Shown here piece by piece: positions 23,947 to 37,743 of a stretch of 64,000 nucleotides of DNA (position 1 is the stretch's first letter; each line of letters opens with the position of its first letter). A model generated the notes under the pieces. It searched no databases, had not been told where the DNA came from, and was given only the letters and a program-made list of their open reading frames with translations. Source of the stretch: Eutypella sp. D-1 (Eukaryota > Ascomycota > Sordariomycetes > Xylariales > Diatrypaceae); NCBI GenBank assembly GCA_023313575.1, contig JAJTTP010000018.1:496001-560000 (forward strand), in the 5' to 3' direction. Both the position numbers and the translations under genes were made by a program.

Positions 23947-25067
23947 CTAGTTCTCCTTGGCCTGCTTGCCAGCCTCGCGGGCCTGCTTCTTGAGGTAGCG
24001 ACGGCGGATATCCTCCTGCATGCGGCGGTTATACCAGATCCCGACCGCATGACCGGTACCGATGGTATTCTCGATGACCCAGCCGAAGAGGGCGTGGCTC
24101 CAGTAAGGGGTATAGGTGTAAGCGGTCTGCTGCCAGTCGCCGGAGCCGATCTTGGCGAGGGCGGCGCGGACGAAGGCGCGGGCGCTAGGCACGAGCACGT
24201 TGGGGCGGCGGACCTTGCTCATGGCGGAGACGACGAGATAGCTGAGGCAGAGCTGCACGTCGACGCCCTTGGGCTTCAGCTCCGCCGCCACCGCCGACGA
24301 CCATTGCTGCAGGAACGCCTTGCTGCCGGAGTACGTCGCCAGCAGCGGCGTCGGCATCCAGCCGCCGAAGCTGCCCATCGTCAGGATCAGGCCGCGCCCG
24401 CGGGCCTCCATCAGCGGCGCCACGACGCGCGTTACTTTCAGGGTGGCCAGGCAGTTGATGGTGATGATGTCCTGCAGCTCCTTGTTCTCCGTCAGGGTGA
24501 AGGGCGTGGCGGTGCTGTGGCTCTGGCCGACGTTGTTGATCAGGATGCCGACGTCGAGGCCGTCGACCAGCGTCCGCAGGCGCGCGTAGTCCTCGTCGCG
24601 GTCGGCGGAGAAGTCGAAGTCGAGCACTTTCACCTCGAGCCAGGAGTATTTGTTCTCTAGTTCCGTCTTGAAGGCCTCGAGCTTGGAGAGCGTGCGCGAC
24701 ACGAGGACGAGGTTGAACCCTTTCGAGGCGAGCTGCGTGGCGAACTCCTTGCCCAGGCCGTCAGAGGCGCCGGTGACGACGGCCCAGGTCCCCTTTTTGC
24801 CATATTTGCTAAGCTGAAAGACGTCGGTTGTTAGATTATATAGGTGAAGTGACGGTAGAAGGATTTAACTGGTTCTGGACCATGGGGGGGGGATGTTAGA
24901 AGCGGCAGTTAGTAACTTACATTGGCACCAGGGAGAACGAAAGTACTCAAGAGCAGACGAAGAAAACTGAAGACCTTGGAAGCGACGAAAAGAGCCCCCA
25001 CGACACCGAAGGCTGTCTTGACGGGCGGTGGGGCAGACGCAATGACGTCTGTGAGGACCGAAGTCAT
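23947..25067 (-). CDS. IFA38: very-long-chain 3-ketoacyl-CoA reductase (IFA38/KAR)
   Basis: Two exons, 25067-24921 and 24813-23947, give 337 residues. Exon 1 encodes an N-terminal membrane anchor ([20 protein letters not shown]). Exon 2 is a short-chain dehydrogenase: cofactor motif TGASDGLG at residues 63-70, LINNVG, Ser197 in MGSFGG, and Tyr210/Lys214 in YSGSK. The C-terminus is Lys-rich and ends KQAKEN, consistent with ER retention. The enzyme performs the second step of microsomal fatty-acid elongation (NADPH reduction of 3-ketoacyl-CoA), feeding sphingolipid synthesis. It diverges from ERG28 across about 1.07 kb, so two ER lipid genes may share a control region. The only intron is 107 nt. 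Confidence 0.93.
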
Positions 25068-26137
25068 TGTGTATCTGTCCTTCCTTCTTCCTCGATTCAA
25101 GCAGCCTTTTTTTATTAGATATTATGAAGAAGAGTAGTTATCGTACAATAAATTTTTTTTTTTTATGTATTTTTTGAAGGTGAAGATGCAATGAGGAGGG
25201 TAGGGAGGGAGGCGGCGACAACGGGAGAGAGTATTCTAGTCCGAAGCGTTCGAACTTTCTGTTGAGTCTTGGGTACGGGACGAGCGAGTGGTAGCACCCA
25301 TTTAGAGTACTTAGATCGCTAAGGACGTACTGATAGCGTACTGATAGACAAAAAGATGTTGAATTGTTTCTGCTTATCGATTGGCCAATGGTCGCGTTGA
25401 AGCTGTTCAAAATCAATAACCCCTGCTGCATCCCTCTAATGCCGGCTACGTAGCAAGTACTATGCAGCTGTACCGTACCAGGCTTGCTTGTCAGGTACCT
25501 TACGTAGGTACCTAACGAAACGCCATGTAGTACTGACCAGTATCCAACCTTGAGTGCTCTGAAAGGTGTAAATTCTTCTTTAGAACAATCATGGGGAATT
25601 TTTTTGCGCCGCTTGAAGGGCCAAAAGTTTCCCTAACAATTTAGAACATTCCTATCCTTTTCAAGGGTTTCAATCCCCGGAGACTAGAGGTAATTAAGTA
25701 CACATCTTAGGTAGCTCGCAAGCCAGCAGGTAACTACGAAGTACTGCTAGGTACGTATCGATAAAGCTTAAAGCTCGAGTGGACCCTGAATACAACTCCC
25801 CCAAGTAAGTACATACATACATACCCGGTCGACTCCGAAAGCGTGCGCACCAGCTGCCAAGCAAAAGGCAGCCAGCATTCCATAATTGGATGTTGAAAGG
25901 TCCGAGAAAGGTCGAGACGATAACTTCATGTGTTTCCATACAAGCATCACCGAGTAAAAACTAGTTACACATTGACAATAGAAGTTCCAACAAAGAGGGT
26001 AAAACCCTCCGCAGCCACCTGTCTCCATTCAAGGCCGTAGAACACAAGCCATCCATCCATCCCATCCATCCCAATAAAGGCCGTAAACGAGTCCGGTTAC
26101 TACTGAGTACACTATCGATATCATCACCACCATCGCC
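25068..26137. promoter_or_regulatory. divergent promoter region IFA38-ERG28
   Basis: 1.07 kb between two divergent ER lipid genes. It contains several GGTACCTA/ACGTAGGTACC strings (for example near 25495-25515), tandem CATA units near 25810-25825 and CCAT/CATCC units at 26049-26072. I cannot assign a specific factor site. Confidence 0.45.
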
Positions 26138-26702
26138 ATGGATTTCCTTAAGAGCCTGCTACCGCCCGCCGACGGCGGTTATCTCCCATTTTACATACTC
26201 ACGGTAACGTCTCTTACCTCGACTTAATCCAGCAAAACCAAGCCCACTAACAACCCACCAGGTCTCCCTAATAGCCGTAGGCAACTCGATCCAGAACTAC
26301 ACGACCCTGCACTACACACGACGAATCTACAACGGGCTCTTCCTGCCCAACCCCTCCGCCGCCTCCGCCGACTCAACTTCCAAACTAATCCCCGCCCCCC
26401 CTTCCACCTCGGCTAAAGACGGCCGCGCCCAAGACCAAGTAACACCCCTCGCAGCGCGTCTGCAAGGCACATACACGGTGATGTCCGCGATCGTGCGTCT
26501 GTACGCGGCGTATAACCTGCGTCTGGCGCCCGTGTACCAGATGGCGCTGTGGACGTACGTCGTCGCGCTCGCCCACTTCGCCTCTGAGTTGCTCGTCTAT
26601 CGCACCGCGCGCCCCGGTCCCCCCGTTTTCATGCCGTTTGTTTTTGCCTGCACCGGTATTGTCTGGATGCTTGCGCAGTATGACTTTTATGTTAAGGCGT
26701 GA
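26138..26702 (+). CDS. ERG28: ergosterol biosynthesis scaffold ERG28
   Basis: Two exons, 26138-26203 and 26262-26702, give 168 residues. Four hydrophobic segments fit the Erg28 family. Family landmarks are FYILTVSLIAVGNSIQNY, RIYNG, TYTVMSAIVRLYAAYNL (with an alternating polar face), YQMALWTYVVALAHFASE and the C-terminal FVFACTGIVWMLAQYDFYV. Erg28 tethers the C-4 demethylation enzymes (Erg25, Erg26, Erg27) in the ER membrane. A Ser/Ala/Pro-rich insert at about residues 48-75 is longer than in yeast, as is usual in filamentous fungi. The 58-nt intron interrupts the first helix. Confidence 0.93.
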
Positions 26703-27131
26703 GGGCGGTTTGGTGGTTTAATACGGAGGGGGGGGGTTTGGTTTGGTGAGATGAGATGAGATGGGGCAGAAGGAAAGGGGAAGGGGGATGGGCAAAGGGT
26801 GAAGGGAGGGTCTCGTGGGACCGTGTTGTGCTGGGATGTGTTCGAAATATACACAGTATATATATATATATATATATCTTTCTAATGCCATTCAAGATTT
26901 CTCAGCCGACCTCCTAAACTCTATAGACATGAAAATGCTGTGTATATTAAAATTCACCATACTTTATTAACACATTTGTTCTAGCGGGAAACATACCCAC
27001 CATATACTCCTCTCTCTTTCTCATATATGCCCCAGCCACACCCTGGCATGAGGATGCATATAAACACACGATAACAAGGTAGAACTAGAAACGCAAAGGA
27101 AAGAATTGTTTAGGGGGTGGGAGGCCGGGAA
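26703..27131. other. convergent intergenic region with (TA)n
   Basis: 0.43 kb between the 3' ends of ERG28 and GAL7. It contains a (TA)10 run at 26857-26877 and purine-rich GGGGA/GATGAG strings. No gene is seen. Confidence 0.6.
26857..26877. repeat. (TA)10 microsatellite
   Basis: Uninterrupted TA dinucleotides read directly in the ERG28-GAL7 gap. Confidence 0.85.
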
Positions 27132-30167
<3,036 letters not shown>

Positions 30168-32448
30168 TCAGGCATAGACATTCCGGCCATAAATATTGAA
30201 AAGAAACTTGGGCCCGGTCTCAGTACGGCTTAATCGAATCAAATCGGCCGATTTCACCTTGGAAACATTGACTCTCTGCTCCGCAACTTGCTCCACCTCG
30301 TCCGGAAATGTCCAAAAGACGCTTTCCTCATGATAGCCGTACTCGCCAACACGCTGGCCGTAGAGGCAGATGTAGGATGAGTCGCGCTTTCCAAAAGACA
30401 CTGGCGATGTTCCAATGACCTTGTCGAAATCAAACGCCTGAAACTCGAAGAGCTTCTCTGCGCCCCCTTGAAGAGTTGGTAGCGCGACTGCAATGAAGAA
30501 GAAAGGGTGCATAGTTAGCCTCTATGGGAACACTGGACGGGGCTTTTCATAAAACGTGTACTGCAAGCTTACTATCACTGAGGTTGTTCTCGTTAACAGG
30601 TCTCTGTTGGGCAACGTAGGTAACCGTCTTCAGGGCCAGCTTTGTATATTGAATCAGCGTCAGGGTACACAGATGTAAAGAACGCCATGGAATCAATGAT
30701 CAATTGGGTGGAGAACTTACCAAAACCTTTTTCTGAAACTCATAAGGTTTCGGGTAGGGAAGTGGATTATCCACCTCACTCGGGTCCTTGTCAATTGCGT
30801 GAACCTGTTTTTAGATTAGATATAATGAAATTATTGTAGTGACTCAGCCAATGTGCAGATTCAATGTTGTCTTATGCTTACCTTGTTGAAGATGGCCAGG
30901 TTCACTGTTGTTCCTTCATCGTGAAGATCGGCCTGTTGCTGCCTGCCGTTGATGAACTTATTTACAGGAACTGCGTTTAACGTCAAGTGTTAGAAAGTCA
31001 CGAACCACAAGGTTCAAAAAATTGTATGACCCTACCATTTTTTATGCCGTCGATGAAGACGCCGTACTGTGTGAAGTCCTCGAAAAGGTTCCAGCTCTGG
31101 TATCGTTTCATCAATCCCCACTGTATTCGAGCGTAAGAGCGGAAGAGGTCTCCTTACCTTTTTACTCGCAGCCGTGTAGTCGAATGGCTTGAATGCATTG
31201 CTGAAATTGGGGACATTGGTGTATTTCCACAGAACGGCACTATCTCAGCATTAGCATCATTCCCCCACTTGCCTAATACCCAGTGCTTGCTAAAAAAGAA
31301 GGCGAACTGTTGGGAGGTGACGGGAGGGAATGCTGACAATCGCCTATACTTATGCTTCCCATCCTTCAACTCCTGATAAAAATCATCGGCCTGCTTTTTA
31401 ATGCTGAGAAGGGGAGACTGCTCTCCGGACGTCGCTTCGAGTTTCTTGACCTCGGGTGTCCTCACTCCACCACCGGAGATATGGATCCAAGTCGATATCT
31501 GAGAGTTCTTCTGGAGACTCTCTGTGGCCGTCTTTACTTCTTCTGTCACTTCTCCAGTGACACCGTACATGGTAAAGGCAACTTTGGCTCTGCAAGCTAA
31601 AGGTTAGATGTCATAGTAGCAAAATATAAATGAGGAAAAAGAGATGAAGAATTAGATGGAGAGTGAGACTCGGCACTATTGAATAAGGAAGTGACATACG
31701 CTTGTTTGACTTCCTCTGTACTAGATTTATTGATCGATGAGATGCTAACGCGGGCGAGGAACTTGCCACCTCCGAGAAAGTCTGTATCCCATTAAGCATG
31801 GATGTCCTGGGTCAAATACATGTGATATACTAACCAGAGACAAATCGATCTCCATATGTCGCGTGCAAGTCGTCAGATTCAATCTTGTTGAAGGAGTAGG
31901 AGTTGTCGATTGTTGCTTGCTGCTGCGATGACACCTCTACCTGATAGGTAGTTGTGGCGCTTTCAAACTATGGAAGCTCAGTTATTGAGTAGATCAGGCT
32001 ACACCGCTTGCGTGCGTAAGTAGTCACCTTAGACCGGTTGAGGTAGCTAGCATCAACTTTGGACGATTGGTCCCAGCCTGATATGGCGGCACCAGCGGTA
32101 ATCTCCAGAGATTTAGCAAGCTCACTGCGAACGGCAAATATTAGAAATAGGCATGAAAGCACTCTAGACAGTAGCTCTATACACGGAAAAGGTGGCATAT
32201 ATGTCACTTACGTATATTCCTGGATCTCATCGCTCTTGTAAGTTAGGTCGTAGGTGTCGGTAGGAGTTGTCTTGGACGTTATAGATACGGCTCCGGCAAC
32301 ACGCAACTCTTGAAGGTAGGTATCATACCTAGATCGTACTCATCATCAGTAGTTTTTCCAGAGAGAATGTTTCATGACCTAAGGAACCAGTATCGTACCC
32401 CTGTCCCTGCTGCATGCCATCAAAATAAGGGACGAGCTCAGCAACCAT
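30168..32448 (-). CDS. MACPF-domain pore-forming protein (aegerolysin partner, PlyB-type)
   Basis: Twelve exons with consistent phases can be placed (32448-32399, 32328-32212, 32124-32028, 31967-31835, 31781-31700, 31589-31350, 31239-31158, 31120-31036, 30970-30882, 30804-30721, 30639-30573, 30487-30168). They encode 481 residues, near the usual size of fungal MACPF partners of aegerolysins. A MACPF-type signature, YGDRFVS followed by a Gly triplet, spans the exon 4/5 junction. The C-terminal part is beta-rich with no membrane helix. There is no signal peptide, as in other members. The family forms transmembrane pores after recruitment by an aegerolysin, and the aegerolysin gene lies head to head 1.46 kb away. 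The gene appears intact. The exon 6 donor is the least certain junction. Many small introns (50-110 nt) contrast with the 1-3-exon neighbours. Confidence 0.82.
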
Positions 32449-32473
32449 TTTGGTTAGTGGTATAGGTGTAGGA

Positions 32474-32518
32474 GGGTTCTTGACAGAAGGGTTCTTGATA
32501 GAAGGGTTCTTGATAGAA
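32474..32518. repeat. three tandem 15-bp units
   Basis: Three adjacent copies of GGGTTCTTGAYAGAA at 32474-32488, 32489-32503 and 32504-32518. They lie 26 nt upstream of the MACPF start codon on the minus strand. The unit length is a multiple of three and the MACPF frame stays open through it (pentapeptide IKNPS-like), but no ATG lies upstream in that frame. Confidence 0.85.
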
Positions 32519-32940
32519 CAGAGTAACAAAGCCCGATAATGATAAGGTCAACTTTAATTGAGAGAACAATATGCTTTTTTTGGGAGGCCTGGGGCCTGGC
32601 TTATATATGTATCGTGAGCCAGAACCAAGACTCAACTTTCGAAGCAGCTCATCACAACCCGTATCATGCTACATCATAAGAGGCACTTATACGCAATACC
32701 ATATTAATAACCAGTTTATACGTAATAAGCATACGATACATTATTAGCAGATTCACATTTGTGTAGCAATGTTTGATAAGTAGAAACCGTTTTGCATATT
32801 AATAAGACGATCAGTTTAGTAATGGCCAAGCATTCCATTGATAATATTATAATGTGCTTTTGTTTACGTCGTCAGGGTGCATGCATAGGAACCGTTTTTG
32901 AGCATTGATTGGATAATCTAGTTCGTGACGACAACCTGCT

Positions 32941-33222
32941 GCACTATTAGCCGCATAATATATTTTCGTCTGTGTATCAATAATTGCTGAATACTATCCG
33001 GTTTTGGACGTTTTCAGCTAACCAGGTGCTTCGATGCAAGATAATGTAAAAGCTATATGCAGACGAGGTGTGGGGGATGCTGCATAGCATTATTAGCCGC
33101 ATGATATATTTTCGTCTGTGTGTGAATACTATCCGGTTTTGGACGTTTTCAGCTAACCAGGTGCTTCGATGCAAGACAATAATAAAAACTATATGCGGAC
33201 GAGGTGCGGGGGATGCTGCATA
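32941..33222. repeat. tandem duplication, two ~140-bp units
   Basis: Copy 1 (32941 to about 33086) and copy 2 (33087 to about 33222) both run from the string ATTAGCCGCAT through ATATTTTCGTCTGTG, TATCCGGTTTTGGACG and AGGTGCTTCGATGCAAGA to GGGGATGCTGCATA. They differ by a short indel (TATCAATAATTGC present only in copy 1) and a few substitutions. No ORF or transposase is associated. Confidence 0.85.
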
Positions 33223-33910
33223 TTCCTGTCTTCTAACCGGTTTTGTGATTCTATTGCCTGTACCCGTCCTCGCCAATCCTTTCAAATCGAGGCTCCTGAC
33301 GTGATATTTTGATCCCTTGCTTCTGCCCCGTATGTCATATTTTGTGAAAGTTGTCGTACCCGAGACTCAGTAAGCCTAGTCATTGGATCACATCATTGTG
33401 ATCGGATTCATTTGCATCAATAACGGAAGCACGAGAACAAGATGATATGCATCTGTCCGGCTTTGCATGATGTTTGATATCTCACCGCCTTAGTGTTTCT
33501 TGACAGATCGTGATTGGAGTAAGGCAATCATTACGTACTTTGTTTTCGTACTTTGAGGCAAAGTCAATGGACTCGAAGAGTCTAATACCCACGTAGTAAG
33601 AAGTCGGAGGGTTCATTGCCCTGGTCCTTTGATGGTGATCACATGGACAGGGAGAATCGTGCTTTGGGGAATCACTCTTAAGCATAGTATGCTGAATTTC
33701 TACAAAAGTGAAGTTGCAGAATTCTTATAATTCTGCATATATACTGTATTTCAACATAATAGAGGGATGCTGAGGTATAAAAGCCCGCGTGGCCCAGAGT
33801 TTGACAAAGATCAAAAAGACAACAACCTTGATTCTCTATCGTCTTCAGCTCAAAACTCTCTAAGCAACTTTGATCACACTTTTTCACCTACATTCACAAA
33901 GACAACCAAG

Positions 33911-34407
33911 ATGTCAGTATCAGTTCAGGCATACGCACAATGGGTTACAGTCACCCTCATCAACAGCATGTCTTCCAACACCTTGAGCATCAAGAATGCC
34001 AGTCTATCCTGGTAAGACATGGAATATCCAACTTTGCCTGCTGTCGAGTGCAGTTGCAGTCATTACTAACAGTGTACAAACCCAGGGGTAAATTCTACAA
34101 GGATGGAAACAAAGATGCCGAATTATCAAGCTCAGATGTGAACCAGATGACGGCGCCTCCTGGAGGCTCCGTGCACGTCAACTCTTGTGGTCGCTCTGAC
34201 GCTTCTTCTGGCACGACTGGAGGGTTTGAAATCTACGATGGTGAAACCAAGATCGGCCGTGTCCACTGGGACTGTCCATGGGGCAGTAAGCAAAACGACT
34301 TTGGCGTCGATGATAGGGACAAGGCTCACTGGGTCGAAGTCGGACCGTGGAACAGCTACGGCGGTGCTATTGGCAGCGTTAACGTTGAGGTTGGCAAGAA
34401 GGGCTAA
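33911..34407 (+). CDS. aegerolysin family protein
   Basis: Two exons, 33911-34011 and 34086-34407, with a 74-nt intron, give 140 residues, the standard aegerolysin size. Family landmarks are the N-terminal AYAQWV, a CGRSDASSGT segment and the WDCPWGS motif with conserved Trp and Cys. There is no signal peptide, which is normal for the family. Aegerolysins are small beta-sandwich proteins that bind specific membrane sphingolipids or raft lipids and recruit a MACPF partner to form pores. Such a partner gene diverges from this one, so the two probably act together, in defence or against invertebrates or competing microbes (inference). Nothing indicates a defect. Confidence 0.93.
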
Positions 34408-34917
34408 ATGTGGGCAGCTAGTCCTGCACAGAGAGTAGAGGCGTCTAGAGTCTCGCGCCTCATCCTTCTTCATAACGGATTCCATCACTGCCTTCTTGTT
34501 CAATAGGTAGTCAGCCACTAGTAGTGATCTAATCGACCTGTGATATAAGAAGAAGATGAAGCCAGCCGTATATCAAAAGCTTGCCACCCCCCTAATACGT
34601 AGGAAGTACCAAAGTATATACATATAATCCGTAGCCATTCTCGACCGACCAGTACGTAACGTATTATAGCCTATATACCAATCATATTTAAATACATTAA
34701 TCATTACTACGAGCGTAAAGACTGATTTTCTATACGTAAGAGTCGAGTCCCTGCCATGATATGCCCGGAGAACCGAGATACGCTAGAGGCTTGCAACCAG
34801 TTAGGCATACTCAAGTACCTAAGATGAGGGTGGCATAAGCCTGAACCTACCCGTAGCCGGTCCCCCTTTTGCATCAGGTTACATCAATTCCTGTATTATC
34901 AACTTCCCAAAGACACC
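34408..34917. other. convergent intergenic region
   Basis: 0.5 kb, AT-rich, between the 3' ends of the aegerolysin and HET genes. No features beyond probable 3' UTRs. Confidence 0.6.
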
Positions 34918-36965
34918 TCATATAAGGTCGACAGGTTTCCTCCACCTTGTTAAATCCATGTCGTGTTCAGGGTGGACAAGAAGTTCTGCATAGGCTCGGC
35001 GCTCCCATACCTTTCTGTCGCCCAATCTCGATTCCTTTAGGAGAAGTCCCACGTAACATTTGGTGTCCTCTCCCAGGTGCGCGTTGGGTATTGTACGGAT
35101 AAGCCACACCACATGGACCCGACTTGGTATCACTTGCGGGCTGTCGAGAGTAAACCAAATATTACTGTTTGGCCACGTCGGTGAAGTATATATGTTGGCT
35201 CCCCTAATTCGCCGCTCCTCGTCTCCGAATTCGTCACTGTGCGCAGCGACCAACTCTAATTCCATCAAGGGCGCCTCCAGATGAAGTAATCGACTAGTAG
35301 GGTCGCTGAAATCTTCCACGATATCCCTCCTTGCCGGAGCTTGGAATCGGGCGCTGTGGATCAGAGATTCATTGGACAATTCGGAATTGGTAAACTTGAC
35401 TGGGCTCATGCATGCCCATGACCAAGAAGGGAAGTGACGATTCGTGAGCGCCCAGCTATTCCGAATCCGCGACCAGCAAAGTCCATTTGCAAGATAATAC
35501 CGAAAAAGTCCTGCTCGGTACTCGGCATTGTGCTTCTGAGCTAGCTGGCTGGCGACACCTTGGATTGCGGCCAGCCGGTCTCGGCCATAAGATAGGTTCC
35601 TAGCTGAATATTTTGAGACTAACTCATACCAGCTTCCCACCAAGGCTTCTTGTGGGGGGAGTTGGAATATCAGGGGCGCTTCTTCCATCTTCGTCCAATC
35701 GACACAGGGGGTATTATCTTCGCATATCCCGAAGATACTTTTACACTCCCAGAACAGGCCATTCTTGGTCCAATGAAGCTTCCGGGGCGATAGCATCCAT
35801 TCTTGGAAACACCAAGCCCGCTGCATCAAAGGTTCGTCGCGAAGCTCGCCCGCCAACCGCCGCTCCGGCTCCTTGACTTCGAGAAACTCCTTCTCGATGT
35901 CGGTCGAGGCCTGACCTATAACCCCGCGCCGAGGGATACACATTGGCCGCCATCCGTACCGCGCTACTTTTCTCTCAGTAAGAAAACCTTCTGTGCTATC
36001 CGCGGCACGAGAGGCACAGATGCAGCAGAAAGCATTGGCATAATACGATCCCATCCTAGGAGCCTCTTGCTTCCAATCTTGAGAGCTGGTCTCCTGATCA
36101 TCGGGTTGGATAATGCAGATAGCATCGACCCAGAGGTATCGTATCTTCATCCTACGTGTCAAATCGATCGCGTCTCGGATTGTGTTGGGAAGATCTGCTG
36201 GGTTTATTCGGTCGAGGCGTTGGTTGAAGTTCGCGCCCGTCGTCCTCGCTGGGGCATTTCCTTTGCCCCAACAGTAGCTGAGAATGAGGTATCGGGGGTT
36301 GCTGTCCTGGGACAAATCGTCTTTTGGCACAAGGCGGAGTTTCTCATCGTCCATGGTGCCCACGTCGATTAGACGCGTTGGCAACGACATGCGCTGAGAT
36401 TCTCCTCCATCCTGGCATCTCTTGTGGTAGCCTTGTCCGGTAATACAGTCATTCAGCCATCCTTGAATAGCCCCTTCACAAGTCCTTTTTAGCGCATGTT
36501 GTTTTTCCCCTGGCAAGAACCCTTGACGATGCCATTAATTGATATACGTAAATAGCCTATAACAGTATATAGTGAAGTACTTATCATACGTTCAATAAAT
36601 AAACCCTTGGCTCTCAAGGGCGTGAAGCCATCCCGAGCCGCAAGCCAGATGTTTACCCCGTACCCAGTAGTCCCCTCCTCATCCTCTTTAGTCCCGAGGT
36701 TCATGGAAATCCAACTGGGGACTCCGGCCTCTGTGTGAAGCTCAAAAGTCAACGACTTCCCCGCATACCAGGAAGTGTTGGGGTTGTCATGGACCAACGT
36801 CGTCCAGATGTTCTGACAGAGATGACATCCTTTCTCCGCCGACGCCTCGAGCTGGAAAAACGTGGTATAATGGTCGAATTTCCAGGAGCTACTATGTCCT
36901 TGGTTTGTCCAACTTATGTTGCGACACTTTTTACAGAAGGTTTTGTGAGTATTGACGGATGGCAT
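34918..36965 (-). CDS. HET-domain (heterokaryon incompatibility) protein
   Basis: Two exons, 36965-36590 and 36509-34918, with an 80-nt intron, give 655 residues. The N-terminal 120 residues contain a Cys-rich start (FCKKCRNISW, KGCHLCQNIW) common in this class. The HET domain lies at about residues 199-345, with RYLILSYCWGKG, LPNTIRDAIDLTRRMKIRYL, WVDAICIIQPDD and GSYYANAFCCICASRAADS. The C-terminal half is divergent and ends without a recognised repeat or NACHT domain. HET proteins trigger cell death after non-self fusion in filamentous fungi, but most members are uncharacterised. It converges on the aegerolysin gene. Confidence 0.92.
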
Positions 36966-37743
36966 TATCGCTGATGTACTGTTGCACCCGATGCTGGATT
37001 ATTGTGAGCTATACCTGCTGAGTATCACAGGAGAGGGGTTAGGTAGTTGTGTCTGCCCCGGTCCACTGAATGAATACTTCGGTATCTAGATACTCCCTAT
37101 AGTCAAACCTACCACGCTTAACATACATCTTATTATCATCAGGTTCCTCACACTATATGAGTACTTATTATAAGACTAGCCGTTGAATGGGGGTATTCTT
37201 CTAACCCTTTTCCAATATTCCTCTAGCTTTTTTCAATCGCGGATCTACCTATTTTCAAATGTAACTGTCGAGGAAGTCGAGGAAGGAAGATGAGAGGCCC
37301 CACTTAACTAACCTCTATGTATCAATACGTATTACGGATAGTTAGACTGCTTATGTAAATACCCGTTGTTGAGATGTACCTCGGTACCTTGGTCCGCTGC
37401 ACCTTCACATCTAATAGATATATCTTACATAGTACATGTAACCTAGAACTAATAACTTCCAAGATTCATACTCCACAACTCATACCCTCCACCCGCATTT
37501 CAAAAACGGCTTGGAGGCTCATGCGCTGGAACCACACCACGTGAAAAGCCTACAAGTTTCAAGACGTCGAGCGACTTCGTAGGTAACCCGGCATATTCAT
37601 CGACATACTTTGTCGCATAGTCATATCACGCATTTCTATTCCATTCCATTCCATCCAATCGCGCGCACATTGAAAGTCATCATCTCCAACCTTTCTGTCG
37701 ACGGCGACGTCTCATCTCCCATCGTCCGAATTCAAACGACGAC
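36966..37743. promoter_or_regulatory. divergent promoter region HET-ADA2
   Basis: 0.78 kb between two divergent genes. It includes a CACGTG E-box at 37540 and a GTACCTCGGTACC near 37377. No gene is seen. Confidence 0.45.

Larger units (their letters stand above)
32449..33910. promoter_or_regulatory. shared divergent region of the MACPF-aegerolysin pair
   Basis: 1.46 kb, AT-rich, with no gene. It contains three 15-bp tandem units just upstream of the MACPF start and a roughly 140-bp tandem duplication in the middle (both listed separately). A short leader (33780-33910) precedes the aegerolysin start. Co-regulation from this region is inference. Confidence 0.5.
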
